A stretch of 64,000 nt of DNA from NCBI GenBank assembly GCA_015061725.1, contig SUVX01000003.1, forward strand, positions 1 through 64,000, read 5' to 3'. The notes under the pieces were generated by a model. That model ran no database searches and was not told the origin of the DNA. It was given only the letters and a program-made list of their open reading frames with translations. The DNA is from Lentisphaerota bacterium (GTDB lineage: Bacteria > Verrucomicrobiota > Lentisphaeria > Victivallales > Victivallaceae). The position numbers and the translations under genes were made by a program. Below, piece by piece: positions 40,151 to 49,911 of this stretch (positions are counted from its first letter, which is position 1; each line of letters opens with the position of its first letter).

Positions 40151-41306
40151 TTTCTACTTCTTGTTCACTTTGATTTATTTTTTCTTTTTCTTTTTCTATA
40201 TTGTTTTCAACTTCTTTTCTTTTTTCTTGATTTTCCTCTTCATTTTGTTCTGGAGTTTTCTCAATACCTGGTTCAGAATGGTTCGCAAGCGTTTCTTTCA
40301 GAGAGCTTTTAGTATTATCTTCCTGTTTCCGCTCCGATTGCGTTTCTTCTGACTCATTTTTTGAAATGCAGCGTTCTGTATCATTTCCTTTAAAAACAGA
40401 ATCATCTCCGGAGCCGTAACGTTCCTCAAACCGACTGTCCCCATTTTGCTCATTGGAGATTGAAAGAGTCTCCTTTACTTCGCTTGCGTTTTCTGGAGGC
40501 GTGAAAGGACGTTCATTTTGTTTTTGATCATCCAATTTATCCTTTATCTCTTTCACCTCTTGCGAACTGAGATTGCCAGTTTCCTGTTGTTTTTTTTCAT
40601 CACTGTCTTCTTGGGAGTCGTTTTTTTCATTATCCTCAAATATCTTATTGTCAATGTCTATTTGATTTTTGTCAAATTTCGCACCTGCCCTCTCTTGTTC
40701 ATTTGTGTTTTGTAAGTCATCAGCTTTAGGAGCATCCTGAAAATACGTATATTCTCGTCCTCCCATGTTGCGGCCAGAGTCTGGGGGAGAGCCAGAATCT
40801 GTCGGTTTGAACGTCGGCTTATCTCCAGTGCCGTCTCCATCATCTCCTGGGGGGGGATCTCCCTGATCGCCATCTTCATCTGGTCCCTTGTCGAAGTTTT
40901 CATTCTCAGCCAAGGTTTTCTTCACCCCATAACGCTCAAGAGCCATATCGTAGAGATGACTTTGTTGTTGATACCCTTCCCAGTTTTCCTTTGCAATTGC
41001 AATGTTTGCTGCTTTTTCTTCCTCGCTCATTCCCTCATGATTACCGAAGCAGGCCTCTTTATAGGCGTTCGCATATTCCTGACCATCGCCCAATTCTTTT
41101 TTTTGGTTCAGTACGTCGCGAACATTAGAATTTTCTGCCAATTTATCTGCTTGGTCATTGAATTCTGTTGAAACATCCATTTTTTGAGATATCTCATTGC
41201 CCCGGTTTTCCAAAGCTTTATCAAAATCCTCAACCTTGTCACATGACTCCGGAGTTTTCTGAATTTCCGGATTTTGAACTTCAGAGTTTTCGTTCACTTC
41301 ATTCAT
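40044..41306 (-). CDS. modular protein: shared N-terminal module + charged low-complexity C-terminal region
   Basis: 420 aa; same MNEVNENSEVQNPEIQKTPESCDKVE... N-terminus as the 38213-39334 ORF. Confidence 0.65.
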   Translation of the reverse strand: MNEVNENSEVQNPEIQKTPESCDKVEDFDKALENRGNEISQKMDVSTEFNDQADKLAENSNVRDVLNQKKELGDGQEYANAYKEACFGNHEGMSEEEKAANIAIAKENWEGYQQQSHLYDMALERYGVKKTLAENENFDKGPDEDGDQGDPPPGDDGDGTGDKPTFKPTDSGSPPDSGRNMGGREYTYFQDAPKADDLQNTNEQERAGAKFDKNQIDIDNKIFEDNEKNDSQEDSDEKKQQETGNLSSQEVKEIKDKLDDQKQNERPFTPPENASEVKETLSISNEQNGDSRFEERYGSGDDSVFKGNDTERCISKNESEETQSERKQEDNTKSSLKETLANHSEPGIEKTPEQNEEENQEKRKEVENNIEKEKEKINQSEQEVENAKTPEERATAVEKVAEHKNNAAMLAALRNRLYGR

Positions 41307-41435
41307 TTTAAATTTTTCCTTAAGTCCTGTATTCCATATTGTATTGCATAAAAAGAATCTTACCGGTTATCGGAAGAAATGATCTTGGCAGGTATGACAA
41401 CTTCTGTTTGATTTATTCTTCCTCAAAACCATATT
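40931..41435. repeat. module repeat copy 3 (N-terminal coding part plus 5' flank)
   Basis: see copy 1. Confidence 0.85.
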
Positions 41436-41437
41436 TA

Positions 41438-43522
41438 TCATAACTCCTGCCAAAATCCCCAAAGCAGGATTCCCCAGGAAGCAAGCAGTGTAATCCAAAA
41501 AATAATTTTATTCTGCCGGGAAGATAAATATTCCGCATCATGAGTTCCAATCCAACTTGTTACTAAAGGAGTAATGAATTTTAGAAAGCCAATGCCTGCC
41601 AGACCATATTGGAACAATGATACAATACTGATAATAAATCCGGTATAAAGAATTTTTAAAGCCACTTTAGAGCGATTTTTAACAACTTTGAATTTCACTG
41701 TATGTTTAACATCAGGATTATATACGCTTGCTATTGTGAATGAGAATTCGCCTGCTTTATTGAATGTTATTTTTTTTGTGCTGGAAAAATATGTATAAAT
41801 ATCTCTGTCAGTGTCCGAGGAGGTTAATGTGCAAGTTGAGTCCCAGCAGTCTATTTTGTGATTTATTATATCATCTGCACTTGCTCCTTTTGCTTCAGCC
41901 TCAGCTTTGTTAAAAGCCGCATATTCAAATATGCATTCGACATCGGGAAAGCAAACAAATTTTTTTATTGATTTGATTTGCCCGATAATTGGTTCATGGT
42001 CAACTTTGGCAATTTTGTTTGAATACCTCTTCAAACACGGTTTCATTGCGCAGAGTATTGCATCAGGTATCGGCCTGACAGTAAATTTCTGAGATGCTGT
42101 AACGTCTTTATTATCTTTACTTGCCTTCTCAACCTTTGCAACAAACTCAAATACTCCTGGTTTGTTAAAACAATACTCCCAGGTGTAAATGATTTCGTTT
42201 CCAGTTATTTGGGGTTCCCCCAGCTTAAGAGGGCTACCTCCTAATGTGCATACCAAAGGATGAGTTTCGACATTATAGTGTCTGCTATTGTCTATTTTGA
42301 TTTGCAATTTCAACTTAGTTCCGCAGGGATAACCATTATTACCAATGAGTTTTTCAGGCTGGATGACTGTATAAGAGAGCTTTACGCTGTCAGTACCGCC
42401 ATCACTCAAAACATTGTAGCGCAAGTCAATTTTTTCGTTTTTCAGCGCCTTATCCAGCTCAGCTTCATCGGTAATATCCCAAACCGGAACATCTTTTCCC
42501 CAAATCGTTTTTTCCGGTGTAAGCACAAAAACCTTATCAATGTTAATCTTTTTTTTGTTGTATATGTAAGCGACAGAAACAGGAAGAGAGGACAATTCCA
42601 GAATTTTCTCATTCTTCTCTAACGGTTTGGTGCTCGTAATAGTTTCACCATCCTTCCAGGCAGCACCTTCATGCAGGTATGCTTCAAACTTAATATGTTC
42701 CCCCAATCTGGCGGTTTTAACTACCGAATTGTCTATCAGAAGATACGTTTTCTGGATATCCGGGTGAAACTCCGGAACGCAACAATGTAACAACTCTATG
42801 AGTTTTTTTGCTTCGTCAATTGTTTTAAACGTTGGTGTTTCCATGCAATTTTGGACAACTTCAATAAAACGTTTGTGCAAGTAAAAAAATTCAAGGAATT
42901 GCTCGATGATACCCAGCTCGTTTTTACCTAATGACCAAAAAGTATGGTTGCCCGAAATAGAAATATAGTTGGCTGACTCTTCCTCTCCTTTGAATACAAA
43001 ACAGAAGAAGGGAGATTTATTGCGTAAATAATCATAGAACTCTTCCTTTTTCTCTTTATTATATTCAATAAAAAGAAAAGATGCGTCTTTCAAACAATCT
43101 GTTTCTTGAAATGTTATTTTTAAGGTGTCAGAGTGTAATTTGGGTAAGATATTATTCGTCCAGATATTACGGACTGTATCGTTGTTGAAATGGATTTTTA
43201 TTTCCATTTCCTTAATACTGGTATCACTTATAAATTTCGCTAAATTTGTTACGTAGCCAGAAAATGGATTTGGGTCCGGAGCAGAACAAGTAATGTTTTC
43301 AAATTTTGCATGTTCTGCTTTTCCTAATTGTACTCGTGCCTTGAGACAATTAGCAAGGAATAGACTGTTTGTCTTAAGAGGGGTATCTGGCCTAAGAGTA
43401 CGTAAATTAATATGCACTGCTTCTAAAAACGAAGTTAACCACGATAAATCATTTATGTCCAAATTTGTAAGACTGCATTTTCCGCGATATGAATCCACCA
43501 GAATATCAAATGAATCAGCCAT
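41438..43522 (-). CDS. large protein of unknown function with Ig-like segments and C-terminal TM helices
   Basis: 694 aa; C-term VALKILYTGFIISIVSLFQYGLAGIGFLKFI...IIFWITLLASWGILLWGFWQEL; immediately downstream of the HerA-like ATPase. Confidence 0.55.
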   Translation of the reverse strand: MADSFDILVDSYRGKCSLTNLDINDLSWLTSFLEAVHINLRTLRPDTPLKTNSLFLANCLKARVQLGKAEHAKFENITCSAPDPNPFSGYVTNLAKFISDTSIKEMEIKIHFNNDTVRNIWTNNILPKLHSDTLKITFQETDCLKDASFLFIEYNKEKKEEFYDYLRNKSPFFCFVFKGEEESANYISISGNHTFWSLGKNELGIIEQFLEFFYLHKRFIEVVQNCMETPTFKTIDEAKKLIELLHCCVPEFHPDIQKTYLLIDNSVVKTARLGEHIKFEAYLHEGAAWKDGETITSTKPLEKNEKILELSSLPVSVAYIYNKKKINIDKVFVLTPEKTIWGKDVPVWDITDEAELDKALKNEKIDLRYNVLSDGGTDSVKLSYTVIQPEKLIGNNGYPCGTKLKLQIKIDNSRHYNVETHPLVCTLGGSPLKLGEPQITGNEIIYTWEYCFNKPGVFEFVAKVEKASKDNKDVTASQKFTVRPIPDAILCAMKPCLKRYSNKIAKVDHEPIIGQIKSIKKFVCFPDVECIFEYAAFNKAEAEAKGASADDIINHKIDCWDSTCTLTSSDTDRDIYTYFSSTKKITFNKAGEFSFTIASVYNPDVKHTVKFKVVKNRSKVALKILYTGFIISIVSLFQYGLAGIGFLKFITPLVTSWIGTHDAEYLSSRQNKIIFWITLLASWGILLWGFWQEL

Positions 43523-43533
43523 TATTTTTTCTC

Positions 43534-46500
43534 CTATATAAATAATTTTTTGAATTGGATTGCCTGCACTTCAGTACCCCCATTCTCCCTTACACCGCCA
43601 TTGATAAAAGACGCAAGCACATAATCAGTCAGCAAAGGTAACGCTTCATCTTTAATTTCCGAATCCGGGACGTAACGAGAGAATATTTTTGTAAAAGTGT
43701 CCTTCGGCGATTCTGAAGAAGCAACTCTTATTCGCAGGAATTCTTTCCAGCAGTTTTCACACTCCAGTAAAGCGATAAACAACCTGCCGTAGTTTCTTTT
43801 GACAACAATGTCAATGTTCGGATTTATTATCTTATCCAAATTAAGCCATTGGTGATAATACTCGCACAGTTCTCTTAAATCTTCTGCTTTGGCATCATAT
43901 TTCCTACCTTTAAATAACGGTTCAATAGCTTCACTCCATGGAATATTATCACCCGCTAGCAGCTGTTCAGCATAGGTTGCCAAAGCAAGGACTAATTCGT
44001 GTCTCAATTTACGGTTTTCTTCATTTGTTATAACCTGGGGGGTGCCCACGTATCCCTTCTCAGCTTCATCAATTTTGACCATGACAGCTGCAACCCAGTT
44101 GCTCTGCATGACAATTGCTTTACCGGGGAGAAGTTTTGCGATTTCTTTCTGTTGGAGTTCATTCAACCCCATCGCATTTGCCATCGCTTCACAGTCAGAT
44201 TGCTCCGGAAGACGCATGACAATTTTTGTGTTGGTATTTTTTATCGCAGAAATATCAACGGCTGTCGGGGATTGGTCAACAATAATAAAACCTTCACCAT
44301 ATGTACGCATTTCGGCAATGGCATTGCTGATCATCTCAATGGACTTTGCGACCAACTCAGAACCGCCGGGAATCGTTGCTGCATTTTTAAGCAGATTGTG
44401 CGCTTCTTCAATAATCGTAACGTGGTGAAGTTTTTTATTGGTTTCTACCTGAGTTTCTGCCATGCGATATTCTGAAAGCAGCATGACCAGAACGCCCATG
44501 ATCATTGATTTTGTTTCCGGGGATCCCAGGCGACTCAAATCCACAATCGTCCTGCTGTTAAACAAATTCTCATAAGAAATATCAACCGGACTGCAGAAAA
44601 TTTTTCCGAGAATACCGCCGGCAAGAGATTCCACACGGGTGACAAGAGCTCCGGTATAATCTCCTTTTGCATCTGCTGAATAATCTGAATTTTTGATAAT
44701 TTCCCTGAGTTCTTGAACCAGCAAGGCAAAATCAGGATATTTTACCTTGCCTTCACCAATATAAAATGAGCCGCAAAGATCCCATCCGGCGGTTTCATAA
44801 GCCTGTTCCACTGCTTTTTTGAGAATGGCAGGCATTGCTGCTGTAAGCTCCCAGCAGGAACCGAAAATATTCAGAAGACGGTCAACATGTTCCAATACAT
44901 GTATCCCATCGGGGAAACGGAACGGATTCAAGTGAAGCAATCGCTCTGAATAGGGATTAGTCGTGTAGATTTGAATTCCCTCAACATTCCGAAAGTCTTT
45001 TTTGTATTCTCCTTTGGCAGGTTCAATGACCAGAAAGTTCACTTTCTTATTTTCCAACTTCAGCAACCCCTGAATGATCGTACTCATCGTATTGGATTTG
45101 CCGCTGCCGGTTGAACCTGAAATAAAACAATGTCCGGTCAGGGTTTCCACATCCAGCTCCACACGGGTGTTTTCATCCGCTTTTCCCATGTGAAATACAC
45201 ACCCCAGGGGGATGGTTGCCGGCTCCTCTTTCTTGCCTGTCTCTTCCTCTTTCTTGCCTGTCTCTTCCTCTTTCTTGCCTGTCTCTTCCTTTTTATCCAA
45301 TCTTTTTATACAGACTGATCTTTCAAAGGCGGCAATTGAGTCAACAACAATTCCCGGCAGGGATTTAAGAGGAATATTGAAAAAACGCGGCAGATCTTTG
45401 CCGCTGACGGCATTGGTCGGCGTAATCGTTTGAAATTGAGGAAATCCGTCTTTTCTTTCCAGAACAGGATGCATTCCGAACCTGATGTGATTATAGATAT
45501 TTTGAAGATATTTTTTGCGACCATCAACCAACATTTTTATTGCGGCTTCCGCATCTTGTTGGGACTTTCTTTTTTGTGCCTTTAAAAATTCGATCCCTGC
45601 GGATTGTTCTTGTTTGTCGGGAATATGCCAGGTGTTGATATAACTTAATGAATCTGACGATTCATCTCCCAGGACGAGAGCTTTGTAGGAATTTGCAGCA
45701 AGAACGGCATCAACCTGTTTTTCTGAAACAAAGTAAGCTGCACATTCCCAGAGACCGTATGCTTCCGCAACGGTGATGCGCTGAATTGCATTGTCTATTT
45801 TTTCCAACATACAGACAATATTTTTGTTTTCATTTTCAATCGTCAATGTCTGGCTGGTACCGGTGGTTTTTGATTCGGTTTCAGTTGTCCCATTTCCTGT
45901 TTGTTTTGTCGTGGAGGTGTTTTTGCCGACAGAGTCAGATAAAGATGTTGTCTCGGATTTACTGAAGCTTGACGATGTTGAATGAGACGAGTTGGAGCCG
46001 GAGTTGCTGTTCCAACCATTACCGGACCATCCGAAAGATGAACTGCCCCCGTAACTGTAAGAAGTTCCCGTTGTTTCTCCAGAGTTTGAACTGGAACCGG
46101 TAGTTTTGGTGAAACTGCTGCCAATTGTGGTGGAAGTACTGAATGTTGTGTTGATTCCTTCAGAAAAAGAAGTGCTTTCATTTACACCATAGGCAAGAGT
46201 TTGTTTCTTGAATATTGAAAGTTGACTGTATGCATTTTCCAATTCCCGCTTTCTTGCCTGAACAATTTCCGGAGAAACAGGGGTGGCAATCAGATAAGCC
46301 ATGTAATCCCGATTGCGCATTGAGTCGATAAATTGTTCAAGACCTATATTGGCGGCTTTGCCATCATCATCTTTTTTGACTGACGGCATTGCTGAAACGC
46401 AAACAATATTTTCAAAGTTTTTGCTTGAAACATCGTCTTGGGAAGCCTCGTTCAATTCACTGCCGGGAAAGGTGTTTTCGAAACTTTCTCGAAACATTTT

Positions 46501-46923
46501 TCCTATTTTTTCGGAATTTCCTGCATTGTCGGTTTGTATTCCGAAGAATAGTGACAACTCTCCTTTTTCCGTCATGATTGTTTCACCCTCAAAAGCGTCG
46601 TATTGTGGCGTTTTATTTTTGATAACCAGGAAAACGGATGGATTCATCGGCAATTGCAGCAGAGAAAGGAACACTATTTTCAGTTTCTCCATGATGCTGT
46701 CTTCCGGAGCATATACAAAACGGGCTAATTTGTACAGCCTGACCGTTGAACAGAATTCATCATCAATATTTCTCTGTGAAACTGCATCATAATTGATGCA
46801 TTCCGGGAGATAGGTCCGGTTGATGGCTGTATCTACAATTGTGAGAAGTTCTTGAATTTTTTCTTTGGGTATAGCCCAATTAGCTTGTAATTTTTGAAGT
46901 GCAGTTTCTGAATTCGTACTCAT
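43534..46923 (-). CDS. HerA/VirB4-like (DUF87) P-loop ATPase with Ser/Gly/Thr-rich insertion
   Basis: HCFISGSTGSGKSNTMSTIIQGLL Walker A; LHHVTIIEEAHNLLK Walker B; EGFIIVDQSPTAVDISAIKNTNTKIVMRL. Confidence 0.8.
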   Translation of the reverse strand: MSTNSETALQKLQANWAIPKEKIQELLTIVDTAINRTYLPECINYDAVSQRNIDDEFCSTVRLYKLARFVYAPEDSIMEKLKIVFLSLLQLPMNPSVFLVIKNKTPQYDAFEGETIMTEKGELSLFFGIQTDNAGNSEKIGKMFRESFENTFPGSELNEASQDDVSSKNFENIVCVSAMPSVKKDDDGKAANIGLEQFIDSMRNRDYMAYLIATPVSPEIVQARKRELENAYSQLSIFKKQTLAYGVNESTSFSEGINTTFSTSTTIGSSFTKTTGSSSNSGETTGTSYSYGGSSSFGWSGNGWNSNSGSNSSHSTSSSFSKSETTSLSDSVGKNTSTTKQTGNGTTETESKTTGTSQTLTIENENKNIVCMLEKIDNAIQRITVAEAYGLWECAAYFVSEKQVDAVLAANSYKALVLGDESSDSLSYINTWHIPDKQEQSAGIEFLKAQKRKSQQDAEAAIKMLVDGRKKYLQNIYNHIRFGMHPVLERKDGFPQFQTITPTNAVSGKDLPRFFNIPLKSLPGIVVDSIAAFERSVCIKRLDKKEETGKKEEETGKKEEETGKKEEPATIPLGCVFHMGKADENTRVELDVETLTGHCFISGSTGSGKSNTMSTIIQGLLKLENKKVNFLVIEPAKGEYKKDFRNVEGIQIYTTNPYSERLLHLNPFRFPDGIHVLEHVDRLLNIFGSCWELTAAMPAILKKAVEQAYETAGWDLCGSFYIGEGKVKYPDFALLVQELREIIKNSDYSADAKGDYTGALVTRVESLAGGILGKIFCSPVDISYENLFNSRTIVDLSRLGSPETKSMIMGVLVMLLSEYRMAETQVETNKKLHHVTIIEEAHNLLKNAATIPGGSELVAKSIEMISNAIAEMRTYGEGFIIVDQSPTAVDISAIKNTNTKIVMRLPEQSDCEAMANAMGLNELQQKEIAKLLPGKAIVMQSNWVAAVMVKIDEAEKGYVGTPQVITNEENRKLRHELVLALATYAEQLLAGDNIPWSEAIEPLFKGRKYDAKAEDLRELCEYYHQWLNLDKIINPNIDIVVKRNYGRLFIALLECENCWKEFLRIRVASSESPKDTFTKIFSRYVPDSEIKDEALPLLTDYVLASFINGGVRENGGTEVQAIQFKKLFI
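45222..45292. repeat. in-frame 21-bp tandem repeat encoding KKEEETG
   Basis: CTTCCTCTTTCTTGCCTGTCT repeated about 3.3 times. Confidence 0.9.
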
Positions 46924-46943
46924 GATTCTAACCCTTATTTTAC

Positions 46944-47556
46944 TTACAACCAACCACCGGTATAGTTTTCATTTTTATCATCATTTCCCGGAATTTTTTT
47001 TGCAGTCTCCGCAGCAACACTGACTTTGTTTCCCAGCAAATGAAATATTGCAATTATATAGTTTATGAAAAAAAGTGGAATACTGAAGAGGAGAGTTAAA
47101 AATGAAATAATAACAAAAAGCAAAAAACCGACCAGACAGCCCTCCGGAAATTTTGAAAATGAGGACCCCAACATACTGCACCAAGCATTCCGAAAAGAGT
47201 CTTTCACCAAATTGTCGCCCTTTTGCTTCTTATCAGCCAACAGAGCAAGAGCACAAATGATTCCGCAATAAATAGAGAGATTAAGAGCGGCTCCCCGTTG
47301 GGTGTGGATACTTGCAAGTATATTCAGATATGCCTCAAAAATAATGAATCCCAATAAAGTTAATGCGATGGAATTTGAGAAGTTTTTTCGGTCTTCTTTG
47401 GTTCGTGTTGTTCTGATTACGCCGGCGGTTGTCAGCAGGCACAAAGCTATACTTACAGAAAGAACGACAATACTTTTATGAAACGAAAATAAATAAATAA
47501 ATAAATAAGGCTGTTTCAGCAATTGCTGCAACAATCCAGCAGTAAATCAGTTTCAT
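46944..47556 (-). CDS. multi-pass membrane protein, current ATG frame broken at an (AAAT)5 tract
   Basis: ATG at 47556 (AGGATAAACCATGAAACTG) encodes MKLIYCWIVAAIAETALFIYLFIFVS* (TAA at 47476-47478); the long frame (ORF 46944-47534) continues ...LFSFHKSIVVLSVSIALCLLTTAG. Confidence 0.6.
47487..47508. repeat. tetranucleotide tract (AAAT)5 + AA
   Basis: AAATAAATAAATAAATAAATAA read directly. Confidence 0.95.
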
Positions 47557-47792
47557 GGTTTATCCTGTGTTGTTGAAAATCAATATCTCCGTTTATCTGT
47601 GTAACGACGAAAAACGGCTGAAGAATCTTTATTCCGGAAAAATAAAACTCCTTTAATTTATCTCGCAACTGAAAGTTTGTCAAGAGAAAGTAAGTTTTTT
47701 TTTTTAATGTTATCGTAGTGCGGCATTTTTTATCTTTCTTTCAGGGAGTATATATTTTTATTGCTGTAAGCCGGATTGAAAAATCTGTAATA

Positions 47793-49748
47793 TCACAAAT
47801 GAGCAGTCTGAAGATCTGCAAGCAGGTGAAGCATCAATTGGTCTGCACTGTTCTTAAATACATCTGCCCTGCTGTTCCACTTGGTGTCTACGTGAATTTT
47901 ATTCTGCGGTGTACATGTTATCGTTCCGGGAAATTTGATTATCAAGTCGTGAGAGAAGTATTTGTCCTTCTTTTTTATTTTGTCAAATATTTTGATATCG
48001 GTTCTCAATGTTGAGACAATTTCAAAATTTGCTTTGTTTCCATTTTTTGACACCAGATTATGTTCTTCATTATATGAAACCAGTGTTACTGAAACGGTAT
48101 AACGGGCAATGTTGTAATTTGCGATGTTTTTTTCCAGTTCGTCCAACCTTTGGGCAATCTTTTTATTGGAAGCAAATGTTGTGAATATCTGCCCGTAAAG
48201 TTTTTCTATCTGGTTATTCTTTTCATCCACAATATATTTCCCGAATTTGGATTTAATAATACTTTCTCTCATAATAGGGCAGGTGTAAGGAGAACGACGG
48301 TTACGCGGTTTTTGCAAGTATTGAACAAGCTTAATAGTACCGCGCTGTTTATTCACTTCATAGGTTACTGTCAAATTGTTGATGGTATCTGTGAGAAATC
48401 CGGGCAATCTTCTGCGATTTGTTCCGAAAAAGGGTTTTGCCCTCATGCTCAGCCCATATCCTTGTATTTCCAGAGAAAATGTGTATGGTGAAACGGTAAT
48501 CGGTTGTAATTCAAATTTTATCGGTAGTTCATCCATTATTTTATCAAAACGTTTTTTTAACTCAATCCTGTTTAAAGATTCTGAGTTTCTTTTGGGGGAG
48601 GGTATGTCGGGAGTTGGCATTGAGGATTTTATTTCAGGGCACGGCACGTCGGATATTGCCGGGATAACTTTATTGAGCGGCACAGGGGAGGTTGTATCAA
48701 CTTTTTTTGAAATTTTTGCATATAAAACTTTATTCTCAACATAATGCCAGTTTTTGATATAGGGGAATTCTATTTCGAGTTTTACGTGACTTGTTAAAGG
48801 AAGTCTTGTATTTATTTCATTGAATAATATAAAACTATGGAATCCGGGCTTTAAGTTTATTCGGAAAGATTTTTTTGAGATATTGCGGGAATCGTCATAG
48901 CACATTGCGGGCATTTTCAACCGTAGTGTATTGTCTATGTACAATGCAAACGCTCCACTTTGATGCCTGAGCAGGGGCGATGGGTGGTTAACAAAAAATT
49001 TATATTCTCCGGAAATCGGTATACAAATATAGCCATGATATACTACTGTAAATTTCTTGTTGTTTGAATTCGGAAAGCTGATGTTCAGAGGGGTAAATGG
49101 ATCGTTATAATCAGTTGGGGATTTCAGCGTTGCCGGAGGGGCATAGGGTATTATATCCGGCGACCATTTGCGCTGATCCCATCCCTCCCATAGTTTTATG
49201 TACATCCCATTGTGAAAATCACGGTTGTCCGCAAGATTTGTCAAATAGGTTTTTATAAGCTGTTGCCCAAGCATTACAAGATCGCGTTCTTTCTCTTGTG
49301 AAGAGAGTTTCTGCATGGCATAAATAATTTCTAAGGCGGAGATCCATGCTGCAATATCTTGTTTTATAATTTTTTTCTGTAGGATTTCTATGTCCCCTGT
49401 CACCCTTCTTTCAAGGTCGTTTAGCTGTTGCAGACGGTAGTCTACTGTTGGAAAACGAGTGTTCCTTTCTGATTTGCAGTGTTTAATCCTGAGAGACTTT
49501 TCCGTGCAGCAAAGAAGTTCCATACATTTGCGTAAGATTTTTTGTTGTACCGGATTCAAATTTCGGGTATCCTTTTCGAAATTCAGTACAAGTTCTTGTA
49601 TATTCAGTTTTTCCGGTACTTGTCGATCAAGAAACTGTTTTTTGCGGAGTGTTCTCGGATTGCGGCAAATTGTAATAACTAACAAGATTACTAATAAACC
49701 CAATAGCAGATTGACCAACAGCGGGAGCGAAATTTTGAAATGGTGCAT
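47793..49748 (-). CDS. membrane-anchored protein with PA14-like region and C-terminal domain shared with the 49912-52011 ORF
   Basis: 651 aa; FTVVYHGYICIPISGEYKFFVNHPSPLLRHQSGAFALYIDNTLRLKMP; C-term FGKYIVDEKNNQIEKLYGQIFTTFASNKKIAQRLDELEKNIANYNIARYTVSVTLVSYNEEH. Confidence 0.55.
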   Translation of the reverse strand: MHHFKISLPLLVNLLLGLLVILLVITICRNPRTLRKKQFLDRQVPEKLNIQELVLNFEKDTRNLNPVQQKILRKCMELLCCTEKSLRIKHCKSERNTRFPTVDYRLQQLNDLERRVTGDIEILQKKIIKQDIAAWISALEIIYAMQKLSSQEKERDLVMLGQQLIKTYLTNLADNRDFHNGMYIKLWEGWDQRKWSPDIIPYAPPATLKSPTDYNDPFTPLNISFPNSNNKKFTVVYHGYICIPISGEYKFFVNHPSPLLRHQSGAFALYIDNTLRLKMPAMCYDDSRNISKKSFRINLKPGFHSFILFNEINTRLPLTSHVKLEIEFPYIKNWHYVENKVLYAKISKKVDTTSPVPLNKVIPAISDVPCPEIKSSMPTPDIPSPKRNSESLNRIELKKRFDKIMDELPIKFELQPITVSPYTFSLEIQGYGLSMRAKPFFGTNRRRLPGFLTDTINNLTVTYEVNKQRGTIKLVQYLQKPRNRRSPYTCPIMRESIIKSKFGKYIVDEKNNQIEKLYGQIFTTFASNKKIAQRLDELEKNIANYNIARYTVSVTLVSYNEEHNLVSKNGNKANFEIVSTLRTDIKIFDKIKKKDKYFSHDLIIKFPGTITCTPQNKIHVDTKWNSRADVFKNSADQLMLHLLADLQTAHL

Positions 49749-49911
49749 TTGAAAAATTTCCTAAACGATGTGTGAATAACTGTTGTATAAAACAGTTGCA
49801 GATGTTTGCATAAAAAGATTCCCCGATAAAATGTGTCTCTATAATCTATCTCTGAAATCTTTTTTTGTCAAGGAGTAAAAGAATATTTTTTTGCAGATTT
49901 TTACAGGGCAT

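Noticed and set aside
45222-45292. 21-bp repeat as a phase-variation switch
   Set aside because: Unit is a multiple of three, so changes in copy number preserve frame; reported only as a length-variable linker.
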